From NCBI GenBank assembly GCA_963664655.2, contig OY761554.1, positions 186,001 through 250,000 on the forward strand: a stretch of 64,000 bases of DNA, written 5' to 3'. The notes under the pieces were generated by a model. It was not told the origin of the DNA, did not search any database, and saw only the letters and a list, made by a program, of their open reading frames with translations. Source of the stretch: Desulfospira sp963664655. Lineage in GTDB: Bacteria > Desulfobacterota > Desulfobacteria > Desulfobacterales > Desulfobacteraceae. This document shows, one piece after another, positions 26,655-34,982 of this stretch (position 1 is the first letter of the stretch; each line of letters starts with the position of its first letter). The translations under genes were made by a program, and so were the position numbers.

Positions 26655-27604
26655 AAATAGGCATCTTCCTGACAGGTCCTGGCTATCTGGCCGGGAAGAT
26701 ACCCGGTAAACGCTTTGAATGCCTTTGAAAAGTGGCTGAGACTGGAATACCCGACCAGGCCGGCTGCCTGGGTTACGTTCATTCTTCCACGCCGCAACAG
26801 CTGTTCGGCTTTTTCCATGCGCTTGTGCCTTAAATACTCAAACGGCGTTTTGCCGTATACCTTTCTAAAACACTTGTGCAGCTTGCTTTGGCAGATCCCG
26901 GCCTGGCGGGCCAGCCGGGACAGATCCGGCGGGTTTTCCAGGTCCTGAACCAGCAACTGGGCCGCATACCGGGTCCGGTCAAGGTCCTCGTCTTTTAACC
27001 GGTCGCGGCCTGGGGCGGCTGCAGATTCTATGGGCTCAAGTTTAAGGGCCATCAGCTCAAGCACCTTGCCTTTCAGGAACAATTGACGGGCCATTCCCTG
27101 TAAAGGGCAGTCAATGATCTGTAAAACCGCACTGTGCATGGCAGGGGTCAGGGGGGTGAATCTTCTGCCCTGGAAAGAAAACAGCTTCTCAATAACCGGG
27201 GGGAAGGCATTTTCTTCATTTTTAAAAATGCCGTCACACTCCCGGGGTTCCAGCATGATGTTGAGCCGGACCACCCGGTCCGTGCCCACAACCTCCTCCA
27301 TACGCCCGGTTCCCAGATTGAACACAGCGCTTTTTCCGGCCTGGATGGTGTCGGGCCTGGCAAACCCTTCAGGCCGGCTGTCAATGCGGCCGGACAGGCA
27401 GAACCCAAACCCCAGGGCCGCCGGAAAGGCATTATAGGCCATGAGTGTTGTGGTGTTAAGGGTATAGTCGGATATGGACAGACGGATACCGGACCCCAGT
27501 TCAAGCATCTGGACATACCCTGTGCCCATGTCCCGGGGAAGGGGGATGGTTGTCTTGACGGCAGTGTCCATGGCGGGCGCGGGGGTGATATGCAGGGTTC
27601 GCAT
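26648..27604 (-). CDS. AraC-family transcriptional regulator of the uptake locus
   Basis: A 318-residue regulator. The C-terminal 100 residues hold two HTHs typical of AraC (LSRLARQAGICQSKLHKCF and the second helix pair in AAGLVGYSSLSHFSKAFK). The larger N-terminal part is the ligand domain of PchR-like, siderophore-responsive members. It lies directly between the TonB receptor gene and the DUF3649-PepSY operon, with which it shares strand. Two copies of a 28-bp site precede those two units, so it probably activates both. Confidence 0.9.
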   Translation of the reverse strand: MRTLHITPAPAMDTAVKTTIPLPRDMGTGYVQMLELGSGIRLSISDYTLNTTTLMAYNAFPAALGFGFCLSGRIDSRPEGFARPDTIQAGKSAVFNLGTGRMEEVVGTDRVVRLNIMLEPRECDGIFKNEENAFPPVIEKLFSFQGRRFTPLTPAMHSAVLQIIDCPLQGMARQLFLKGKVLELMALKLEPIESAAAPGRDRLKDEDLDRTRYAAQLLVQDLENPPDLSRLARQAGICQSKLHKCFRKVYGKTPFEYLRHKRMEKAEQLLRRGRMNVTQAAGLVGYSSLSHFSKAFKAFTGYLPGQIARTCQEDAYFR

Positions 27605-27710
27605 GCTTATAAAATATTTCCTTATATAAAAAATATTCTATATATCTAACAAAATAATTAATGAAACTCAATATTGGATTTATTGGAAATGATCTAAAAA
27701 TATAAAAATT

Positions 27711-27738
27711 GGCCGGCATGGAATTTTCCAGGCCGGCC
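27711..27738 (-). terminator. Rho-independent terminator after the TonB receptor
   Basis: GGCCGGC (27711-27717) pairs with GCCGGCC (27732-27738), with an inner TGGAA/TTCCA pairing. Reading in the minus direction, a T-rich run (AATTTTTATATTTTT) follows immediately. It is placed between the receptor stop at 27778 and the AraC start, so the regulator should have its own promoter. Confidence 0.75.
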
Positions 27739-27777
27739 GGCTCACTTGAATATCCGGGCTGAACGGCTTGCGTTGAA

Positions 27778-29919
27778 TCAGAACCGGATTTCAACAGAGG
27801 CGCCCACCATCCGGGGCGCCAGGGTCATGGGCGCCTCAAGGTCATGGTCGGTGATCAGAATGGTATCGTCATGGTCAAAAAGGTTCCGGGCAAACACCGC
27901 AACCCGGCCCCATGAAAAATTGCAGGCCAGTTGAAGGTTGGCCACCCAGTAGGATGAAATCTTTTCATCAGCAGCATTGTCATAATAAGAGTAATAATTG
28001 TCCGTGTAGGTGATATTGCCCCCAAGTTCAAACCTGCCGGCAAAATTGTACACCACCCCGATATTGCCTGAAAATGACGGCGACCGGGGCAATTCGTTGC
28101 CTTCATAACTGGTTTGGGAAAATTCCTTGATCTGAGTTTTAAGCAGCCCCGCCCCGCCAAAAACCTCCAGACCCGGCATGGCCAGCCAGCGCAGCCCAAT
28201 GTCGGCACCATAGGTTCTGGCCTTATCCGCATTGATGATGGTAACGGCCTTGGCCGTCAGATAATAAGGAAGCTGCATATCTTCATAATCGTTGTAAAAT
28301 ACGTTGGCGGTCAGTTCAAGCCGGCCGTCCGCCAGCCGGTGGCGGCTGTAGAGCTCATAGCTCCATACAAATTCTTCATCATAGGCAAAGCTTGTCCAGG
28401 GATTGTCAAAGGTAATGCCCGCGCCGCCGGCCCGGTACCCCCGGGAAACTTTGGCCCCCAGGGTGTGATTTTCCTTCAGTTTCCAGGCCAAATCCACCTT
28501 GGGCAGGAACACCGAGTAGGTTTCGTCAAAATCCACATCCACATTGTAGACCGTGCCTCTGACCTCCAGCCCTTCTCCGCCCCCTTTCCGGGTTCTTTGT
28601 TCATGTTCGTAACGGCCGCCCACGGTCAGATCCAGCTCGGGCAGGATTCCGTAAGTGATCTCCCCGAACAGGGACCCGGTTTTTGTCTCATCCTCGAACC
28701 GGCTGCCGCCGTAGATATTGACAAATTCATCCTGATCCGAGTAAAAGCAGCGGCCCCCCACAAGGCCGTGGGTTCTGTCTTTGCTCTTCCCAAAGTACAA
28801 AACAGGTTCCACCTGGAATTCATCTCCGTCAACAGTGGCATAGGAATCACTGGGGGCGGTTATGCGTTTATGGGCAAAATCCGTGTATATGAGCTTGTTT
28901 TCGAATGTATAAAAATCATGAAACGCCCACTCGATATCCCAGATGGCCGAGGTTGATTCGGTCTCCCAAACCGGCCGGGAACTGCTGAATTTTGACCCGG
29001 TACTTTCCGGCGGCTGGATCACTTCGCTCTGGGGGATCCGGGTGTCCATGTGACTGACGGACAGACGGCTTAAAAACCCGGGCATACCGGCAGGCGTATA
29101 CAACAGCTTTGCTCTGGCTGTAACGGCCTCTATTTCACCCGGGTCTCCTGCAGGATCATAAGATTCAAGGTCTTCGAAACTGTCCCTTGCCTGGCGGTCA
29201 ATGCTCACCCGCAAGGCCAGTTCATTTTGGACAAGAGGGCCTGTGACCATGGCCGCTGTCTGAAAATAGTCATACCCGGCGGCCCCGGCCTTTACGGCCC
29301 CGCCCCAGTCAAATTCCGGATCATTGGACTTGAGCAGTACAGAGCCGGCAATGGCGTTACGGCCCTGAAGGTAGCTCTGGGGCCCCAGAAACACCTCCAC
29401 CTGGTCCGCATCCCACAGGGACATGGGGCCGAAAGCCAGTTCATTGTAAGGAAGAGACCTTCCGTCAAGGGACACGTTGAGCCGAGGGCGGGTCCCGGTC
29501 AGAAAGGCCACGGCCCCGCGCCCCGGCCCGGAACCGTCTGTCCCCCGAACCGTGGGCAGGTCATTGCCGTTCCCGACATCCACAATATTCGGGGTTAATT
29601 TCAACAGATCTGAAATCTGGGTAGTGTTGGGTAAAGACCGGATCAGGTCCTCATCATAAATTTTGACACTGGAACTGCTTTCGTAGGTGGTCCGATGGGT
29701 TTTTTCCCCGGTGACCACAATGGTTCCAAGGGTTGCTGGGTGATCTGCTTCACCTTCTTTTTTTTCTGGCTTTTGGATTGTGTTCAGGGCGTCATTGCTT
29801 TGGGATAAGTCCTGGGCCATGGATGGCGCTGCCAAAGCACAGACTGTCCCGGCAACCACCATTACTGTTTTTAAAAACCGCCATAACCGGCCATATCTGA
29901 TGCTCGTTTTCCGTTTCAT
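27778..29919 (-). CDS. TonB-dependent outer-membrane receptor
   Basis: A 713-residue receptor with a signal peptide (cleavage after PSMA), a TonB-box-like LGTIVVTGE, a plug domain with LPTVRGTDGSGPGRGAVAF, and a C-terminal beta barrel ending in F (ASVEIRF). It imports ferric siderophore, heme or another metal complex using TonB energy. A GTG at 29943 opens the frame, but AAGGAG sits 10 nt before the ATG at 29919, the better start. The neighbours (AraC, DUF3649, PepSY_TM) are typical of siderophore or metal uptake loci. Confidence 0.93.
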   Translation of the reverse strand: MKRKTSIRYGRLWRFLKTVMVVAGTVCALAAPSMAQDLSQSNDALNTIQKPEKKEGEADHPATLGTIVVTGEKTHRTTYESSSSVKIYDEDLIRSLPNTTQISDLLKLTPNIVDVGNGNDLPTVRGTDGSGPGRGAVAFLTGTRPRLNVSLDGRSLPYNELAFGPMSLWDADQVEVFLGPQSYLQGRNAIAGSVLLKSNDPEFDWGGAVKAGAAGYDYFQTAAMVTGPLVQNELALRVSIDRQARDSFEDLESYDPAGDPGEIEAVTARAKLLYTPAGMPGFLSRLSVSHMDTRIPQSEVIQPPESTGSKFSSSRPVWETESTSAIWDIEWAFHDFYTFENKLIYTDFAHKRITAPSDSYATVDGDEFQVEPVLYFGKSKDRTHGLVGGRCFYSDQDEFVNIYGGSRFEDETKTGSLFGEITYGILPELDLTVGGRYEHEQRTRKGGGEGLEVRGTVYNVDVDFDETYSVFLPKVDLAWKLKENHTLGAKVSRGYRAGGAGITFDNPWTSFAYDEEFVWSYELYSRHRLADGRLELTANVFYNDYEDMQLPYYLTAKAVTIINADKARTYGADIGLRWLAMPGLEVFGGAGLLKTQIKEFSQTSYEGNELPRSPSFSGNIGVVYNFAGRFELGGNITYTDNYYSYYDNAADEKISSYWVANLQLACNFSWGRVAVFARNLFDHDDTILITDHDLEAPMTLAPRMVGASVEIRF

Positions 29920-30027
29920 TCTCAGCTTTCTCCTTTTCTTCACCCAAACAGGGTATTGACGACATACCTAATGAAATCATTTACATCAAAAAGATTAGCC
30001 GTAAATAACATGATTAATCCGCATTGA

Positions 30028-30055
30028 CTAACGGCGGCTTCTTTTTTTTTAGCGG
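30028..30055 (-). promoter_or_regulatory. 28-bp shared site, copy B (upstream of TonB receptor)
   Basis: CTAACGG-N7-T9-AGCGG again, 109 nt upstream of the receptor ATG. It differs from copy A only in four of the central seven bases. The near-equal distance to both target starts argues for function rather than chance. Confidence 0.6.
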
Positions 30056-30163
30056 TATTTTATTTTTTTAGAGAATTGAACTGCAGACAGGTGAACCGAA
30101 AAGGGTTGGCGCAAGAGCGCCATAAAGACATGGCCTCAATGCCAGGCGTCAGGCAAACCGCGG

Positions 30164-30943
30164 CTATAGCCGGATCATCCGGCCGGGTTCATGGGGCATG
30201 GCAACGGACAGCGAAGGGTTTAATCCGTTCAGCCCCTTGGAAACTTCCTCAAGTGCCCGGCCGGGGCGGTTGTTTTCTTCACTTAAGTGGGCCAGGATAA
30301 TGTGGCGAAGATCCTGGTGAAGAAGTTCTGAAACCAGGTTTCTGGCATCGCCGTTGGAGAGGTGGCCGCTCCTGGATTTGATCCGCTGCTTCAAGTGCCA
30401 TGGATAGGGACCGTTGATGAGCATGTCCGGATCATGATTGGATTCCAGGTAGAGGGCGTGGCAGTTTTTTAGGTGTTCTTTGACCAGGGAAGTGGCAATG
30501 CCAAGGTCCGTGGCAACCCCTATTTTTTTTTCTTTAAAGCCCAGGGTCATTCCGACGGGATCTGCCGCATCATGGGAAATGGAAAACGGGTTGATCCTGA
30601 TGGACCCCACATCAAAGGGAGAGCCGCATTCAAAATGGGTTAACCGGTCTATTTTTCCCAACCCCTGGCAGGCGGAATATGTCCTTTGAGTAACATAGAC
30701 CGGCACCTTAAAGCGCCGGCTCAGGATGCCGGCGCCCCTGATGTGATCTGAGTGTTCGTGGGTGATGATAATGGCGGACAGGGCTTCAGGGGCTTGCCCG
30801 ATAACGGCCATGCGCCGCTGGATTTCCTTTCCGGACAGGCCCGCATCTACCAGCAGGGCCGTGTCCGGTGTGGAAACAAACAGGCTGTTCCCCCTGGACC
30901 CGGAGGCCAGGGGGCAGATGCAGAAGGGATTATTCGGTTTCAT
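30164..30943 (-). CDS. MBL-fold metallo-hydrolase (YycJ/WalJ-like)
   Basis: A 259-residue metallo-beta-lactamase-fold protein with the metal motif THEHSDHIRGA and a second histidine strip (FSISHDA). Relatives of this short form act as phosphodiesterases or nucleases and some respond to envelope stress. The ATG at 30943 overlaps the end of pnp (14 nt), so it is the last gene of the rimP-to-pnp run. The 30955 ATG is 4 codons upstream and lacks a better ribosome site. Confidence 0.88.
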   Translation of the reverse strand: MKPNNPFCICPLASGSRGNSLFVSTPDTALLVDAGLSGKEIQRRMAVIGQAPEALSAIIITHEHSDHIRGAGILSRRFKVPVYVTQRTYSACQGLGKIDRLTHFECGSPFDVGSIRINPFSISHDAADPVGMTLGFKEKKIGVATDLGIATSLVKEHLKNCHALYLESNHDPDMLINGPYPWHLKQRIKSRSGHLSNGDARNLVSELLHQDLRHIILAHLSEENNRPGRALEEVSKGLNGLNPSLSVAMPHEPGRMIRL

Positions 30944-33041
30944 CCTGGACGGCATTTTCCTCTTCCTGGGCTGCTTTATAGCTCAGTTTGATTTTGCCGT
31001 CCCGGGTAATATCCAGGACCTTGACGCGAATCACGTCTCCCTCCTTGACCACATCGGTTACCTTTTTGACGCGGTAGTTGGCCAGTTCCGAAATATGGAC
31101 CAGGCCGTCTGTGCCGGACTTGATGTTGACAAAGGCGCCAAAGTCCATGATCTTGACCACGGTTCCCTGGTATATCGCACCGATCTCGGGGTCCAGGGCA
31201 ATGTCTGCGACCATGGCTTTGGCACGGTCTGCGTCTTCCTGGTTCTCCGCCGCAATCTTGACCAGGCCGGAATCGTCCACTTCAATGACCGTATTGGTCT
31301 CGGCCTGAAGGGCCCGGATGATCTTGCCGCCGGGGCCGATGATATCTCTGATCTTGTCCGGATTAATGGTGATGGAGATAATCTTGGGCGCATGGGGTGA
31401 AATTTCATCCCTTGATTTGTCAATGGTTTCCAGCATTTTATTCAAAATGTGAATCCGGCCCTTGTTGGCCTGTTCCAAAGCGGTCTCCATGATTTCCTTG
31501 GACAGTTCTTTAATTTTGATGTCCATCTGGAGCGCTGTGATGCCCTCTTTGGTGCCGGCCACTTTAAAATCCATGTCGCCGAAATGGTCTTCATCCCCGA
31601 GGATATCCGACAGAACCACGGTTTTTCCGTCTCCTGAAACCAGACCCATGGCAATGCCCGAAACCGGGGCCTTGATAGGAACCCCGCCGTCCATAAGGGC
31701 CAGGACACCAGAGCATACCGTTCCCATGGAGGAACTGCCGTTGGATTCCAGGACCTCTCCCACCAGGCGGATGGTATATTCAAAGTCTTCCTTGTCCGGC
31801 ATGATGGGGGTAATGGCCCGGTGGGCCAAATTCCCGTGGCCGATATCCCGGCGGCTCGGGCCGCCCGGCCGTTTGACCTCGCCAACGGAAAAAGGCGGGA
31901 AGTTATAGTGAAGCATAAAACTTCGGGTTACATTGCCGTTGTCCAGTGTTTCAATCCGCTGTTCGTCCATGCCAGAGCCTAAGGTCAGGACACCGAGAAC
32001 CTGGGTTTCCCCCCTGGTAAAAAGAGCAGAGCCGTGGGGTCTTGGCAGGCATCCGGCTTCGCAGGTGATCTGCCGGACTTCATCAAAGGCCCGGCCGTCA
32101 ATGCGCCGGCCTTCTTCCAGGACAATCTTCCGGCTGACCTCTTTAACGGTTTTGCCAAAAACCTCTTTGACCTCTCCGGCCTGGTCCGGATAGGTTTCGG
32201 CAAAATGGGCCACGGTCGCTTCTTTGAGCTGGCTTAAGGCATTCTGGCGCTCAATTTTTGTTTTGATCTGGACCTTTTCATGGATCTGGTCTGTGGCAAA
32301 CGCCTTGACCGCTTCAGCCAGGGCCTCATCCCTTTGGGCCGGGACAAACATTCGTTTTTCCTTGCCCACGGCAGCTTTGAGTTCTACCTGAAGGTCAATG
32401 GCCGGCTGCATGGCCTCATGGCCGAAAAAGATGGCGTCCAGCATATCGGTTTCAGATACGATGCTGGCACCGGCTTCCACCATGACCACACCGGTTTTAG
32501 ACCCGGCAACCGTCAGGTCGATATCGCTTTCCTCCATCTGGGCCGGGGTGGGGTTGGCAATAAACTGGCCGTTGACCCGCCCGACTTTGATGCCGGCAAT
32601 GGGGCCGTCAAAGGGAATGTCGGATATCTCCAGGGCAGCCGATGCGCCGATCATGGCCAGAATGCCGGGGTCGCACTGCTTGTCCGTTGACAGGACCGTG
32701 GCAATGACCTGGGTTTCATAGTTGTACCCGGTTTCAAACAGGGGACGGATGGGCCGGTCAATGAGCCGGGCCCTTAAGGTTTCGTTTTCCGAAGGCCGGC
32801 CGATTTCCCGTCTGAAATAGTTCCCCGGAATTCGCCCTGCGGCATAAATTTTTTCCTGGTATTCCACGGACAGGGGCAGAAAACCAGCGTCGGGTTTGGG
32901 GTCTTTGGACGCTACCGCCGTCACCAGGACCACGGCTTCCCCATATTGGACCACAACGGCGCCTGACGCCTGTTTGGCCATTTTTCCAGTGCTGATGGAA
33001 AGCGCTTTTCCACCAATAAGTGCGTTAACTTCTTTTTCCAT
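30930..33041 (-). CDS. pnp: Polyribonucleotide nucleotidyltransferase
   Basis: The phosphorolytic 3'-5' exoribonuclease of the RNA degradosome. The 703-residue length is standard: two RNase PH-like domains (first with PGNYFRREIGRPSE near residue 74, second with RREDIGHG-like GGPSRRDIGHGNLAHRAI), then KH and S1 RNA-binding domains, the S1 beginning near GAIYQGTVVKIMDFGAFVN. AGGAG precedes the ATG. It follows rpsO, the common arrangement. Two hairpins lie between them. Confidence 0.98.
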   Translation of the reverse strand: MEKEVNALIGGKALSISTGKMAKQASGAVVVQYGEAVVLVTAVASKDPKPDAGFLPLSVEYQEKIYAAGRIPGNYFRREIGRPSENETLRARLIDRPIRPLFETGYNYETQVIATVLSTDKQCDPGILAMIGASAALEISDIPFDGPIAGIKVGRVNGQFIANPTPAQMEESDIDLTVAGSKTGVVMVEAGASIVSETDMLDAIFFGHEAMQPAIDLQVELKAAVGKEKRMFVPAQRDEALAEAVKAFATDQIHEKVQIKTKIERQNALSQLKEATVAHFAETYPDQAGEVKEVFGKTVKEVSRKIVLEEGRRIDGRAFDEVRQITCEAGCLPRPHGSALFTRGETQVLGVLTLGSGMDEQRIETLDNGNVTRSFMLHYNFPPFSVGEVKRPGGPSRRDIGHGNLAHRAITPIMPDKEDFEYTIRLVGEVLESNGSSSMGTVCSGVLALMDGGVPIKAPVSGIAMGLVSGDGKTVVLSDILGDEDHFGDMDFKVAGTKEGITALQMDIKIKELSKEIMETALEQANKGRIHILNKMLETIDKSRDEISPHAPKIISITINPDKIRDIIGPGGKIIRALQAETNTVIEVDDSGLVKIAAENQEDADRAKAMVADIALDPEIGAIYQGTVVKIMDFGAFVNIKSGTDGLVHISELANYRVKKVTDVVKEGDVIRVKVLDITRDGKIKLSYKAAQEEENAVQDETE

Positions 33042-33100
33042 AATATCTCCTAAAAATTAAAAAAGGCGAAAACTTCAGGAGACCTTATAAATATAAACCC

Positions 33101-33141
33101 GCACCTTTGCCATCAAACCGTTGGTTTAATGGCAAAGGTGC
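33101..33141 (-). promoter_or_regulatory. Long hairpin in the rpsO-pnp spacer
   Basis: A 13-bp perfect stem GCACCTTTGCCAT/ATGGCAAAGGTGC with an inner AAACC/GGTTT pairing. It lies in the 5' leader of pnp (60 nt upstream of the ATG). In E. coli the pnp leader hairpin is cut by RNase III as part of PNPase autocontrol; the same role is plausible here. Confidence 0.6.
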
Positions 33142-33189
33142 GACTATATTTAAAAGGGGTCCCAAAATTTGCCGCCCGGATGGTAATAA

Positions 33190-33228
33190 AAACCGGTTTT
33201 TAACCCTTGCCGGGCCAAAAACCGGTTT
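33190..33228 (-). terminator. rpsO rho-independent terminator
   Basis: A 12-bp perfect stem AAACCGGTTTTT/AAAAACCGGTTT starting 8 nt after the rpsO stop, with TTTTTATT following in the transcribed direction. It separates rpsO from the pnp leader. Confidence 0.75.
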
Positions 33229-33236
33229 ATAATGCA

Positions 33237-33506
33237 TTATCTTCTCAGTCCCAATCGTTCGATTAAAGAACGGTATCGGTTAATGTCCGTTTTCTTCAGA
33301 TAGTCCAGCAGGCTTCTGCGCCGGCCAACCAGGATGAGCAGTCCCCGCCGGGAATGATGGTCTTTTTTGTGAAACTTTAAATGTTCGGTAAGATAACTGA
33401 TCCGGTGGGTTAAAATGGCCACCTGAACTTCAGGGGAACCGGTATCTGACTCGTGGAGCTTGAATTTTTCAATCATCTCCTCTTTGTTTTCTGCAAGTAA
33501 AACCAC
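33237..33506 (-). CDS. rpsO: Ribosomal protein S15
   Basis: 89 residues, the normal length, with LHESDTGSPEVQVAILTHRI and the C-terminal DHHSRRGLLILVGRRRSLLDYL core that contacts 16S rRNA. It sits between truB and pnp in the usual order. A terminator follows at once. Confidence 0.98.
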   Translation of the reverse strand: MVLLAENKEEMIEKFKLHESDTGSPEVQVAILTHRISYLTEHLKFHKKDHHSRRGLLILVGRRRSLLDYLKKTDINRYRSLIERLGLRR

Positions 33507-33655
33507 GTTTGACTCCTTTTTCTTGGAATAAATAATCTATGGTGTGGACTCCGGCGAGCCTTCTTTTACGGTCTTAAACCAATATTCCATTCAGAATAAG
33601 ACAAGAACGGCTGCCAAAACACCATCTCAAATATACAACCAGCTGTCAATAACAG

Positions 33656-34582
33656 TTATTCGGCAAAAACGCAAGAATAATTGTAGGTTAACCCGGCCTC
33701 ATCCGGAAAAATAACCGCTGCCAGATCGCCTGCCCCATCAAGGACGCGGATAAATTCCCCGCCTTTATCCGGCTGGCCGGATGTTTCAATCCGATCCAAA
33801 GGAATATCCCGGCAGGTCAACTCCTGGCCGTGGCGGATTTTTTGGACAATGGCCCTGTCAGCCCTGAAACCACTCATAAAGCTTAAGGCCTCGGCCATGG
33901 AGATTACGGATGATTCAAGCAAGGTTTTGTCTGTCTGTTCAACCCTATCCAGGGGCAGGGCATTTTCAAGGCAAAATCCGCTTGATCCGGTCCGGACCAG
34001 GCCTGAAAGATGGGCCGGGCATCCCAGCCGCTGCCCCATATCATGGGCCAGGCTCCGGATATAAGTCCCCGAAGAGCAATGGACATGAAAACTGAAAACC
34101 GGCAGGTCCATGAACTCAATGCCAATATCAAAAATATGGATTTTCCGGGGGGGCTTTTCAATCATCTCTCCCTGCCGGGCCAGCTTATAAAGGGGCTGTC
34201 CTTTATGCTTTAATGCGGAAAAACTGGGCGGCACCTGATCCTGGGGGCCTTTAAATGCCTCAAGGGCCTGTTTAACCCTATCAGGGCTGACCCGGGAAAG
34301 GGTATCCGGATCAGCGGTAAGGGTCGGGGTACCGGTCCTATCATAAGTATCGGTCTCAAATCCAAAGGTAACCTGGGCCAGATAACTTTTATTTCCCTCC
34401 AGAAAAAATTTGGAAATCCGGCAGGCTTTCCCCAGGGCAATAAGCATCAGGCCTGTGGCAAATGGGTCCAGGGTACCGGTGTGGCCGGCCTTTTTGGCGC
34501 CAAAAGCCCTTTTTACCCGGGCCACGACCTGGGCGGATGATAAATTTCCCGGCTTATCAACCGGCAGAATCCCGTTTATCAT
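33656..34582 (-). CDS. truB: tRNA pseudouridine-55 synthase
   Basis: Makes pseudouridine at position 55 of tRNA. The catalytic aspartate is D39 in the motif GHTGTLDPFATGL. The length (308 aa) and the place between rbfA and rpsO are standard; the gap to rbfA is 13 nt. Confidence 0.97.
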   Translation of the reverse strand: MINGILPVDKPGNLSSAQVVARVKRAFGAKKAGHTGTLDPFATGLMLIALGKACRISKFFLEGNKSYLAQVTFGFETDTYDRTGTPTLTADPDTLSRVSPDRVKQALEAFKGPQDQVPPSFSALKHKGQPLYKLARQGEMIEKPPRKIHIFDIGIEFMDLPVFSFHVHCSSGTYIRSLAHDMGQRLGCPAHLSGLVRTGSSGFCLENALPLDRVEQTDKTLLESSVISMAEALSFMSGFRADRAIVQKIRHGQELTCRDIPLDRIETSGQPDKGGEFIRVLDGAGDLAAVIFPDEAGLTYNYSCVFAE

Positions 34583-34595
34583 TGAGATATGTAAC

Positions 34596-34982
34596 TCAGG
34601 CGTCCGAGGACGATGAAGGGTCAGAATCGGTTTCTTCAGGCTGGACAGCGGACTTGATCAGCGCATCCATTTTAGCGGCCTTGTCAAAAGTGTCATCATA
34701 GACGAATTTTAAGTCCGGCATGTATTTGAGCCCAAGTTTCGGGGCAATCCGCTTTTTTATGAACCCTTTGGATTTTCTGAATCCGTCCAGGACCTCTTCT
34801 TTTTTCTGAGGGGTGCCGAACACCGTGATATAGACGTAGGCAATCCTTAAATCCGGGGTCATTTTCACCCCGGATACTGTCGCCATTTCGATCCTGGGAT
34901 CCTGCATTTTCTGGCGTAACAGATCGGTAACGGCTTTCTGGATCTTAATACTGATCCGTTCGCCCCGGGCATAGGGTTTCAT
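34596..34982 (-). CDS. rbfA: Ribosome-binding factor A
   Basis: A 128-residue KH-fold 30S maturation factor, with the family start RGERISIKIQKAVTDLLRQK and the DLRIAYVYITV strand. The C-terminus is a short serine/acidic tail (SDPSSSSDA). It follows infB without a gap. Confidence 0.95.
   Translation of the reverse strand: MKPYARGERISIKIQKAVTDLLRQKMQDPRIEMATVSGVKMTPDLRIAYVYITVFGTPQKKEEVLDGFRKSKGFIKKRIAPKLGLKYMPDLKFVYDDTFDKAAKMDALIKSAVQPEETDSDPSSSSDA

Noticed and set aside
29960..30000. A possible Fur box (AATGAAATCATTTACAT) before the first TonB receptor
   Set aside because: Only a weak match to the consensus; the AraC-type site is much clearer.
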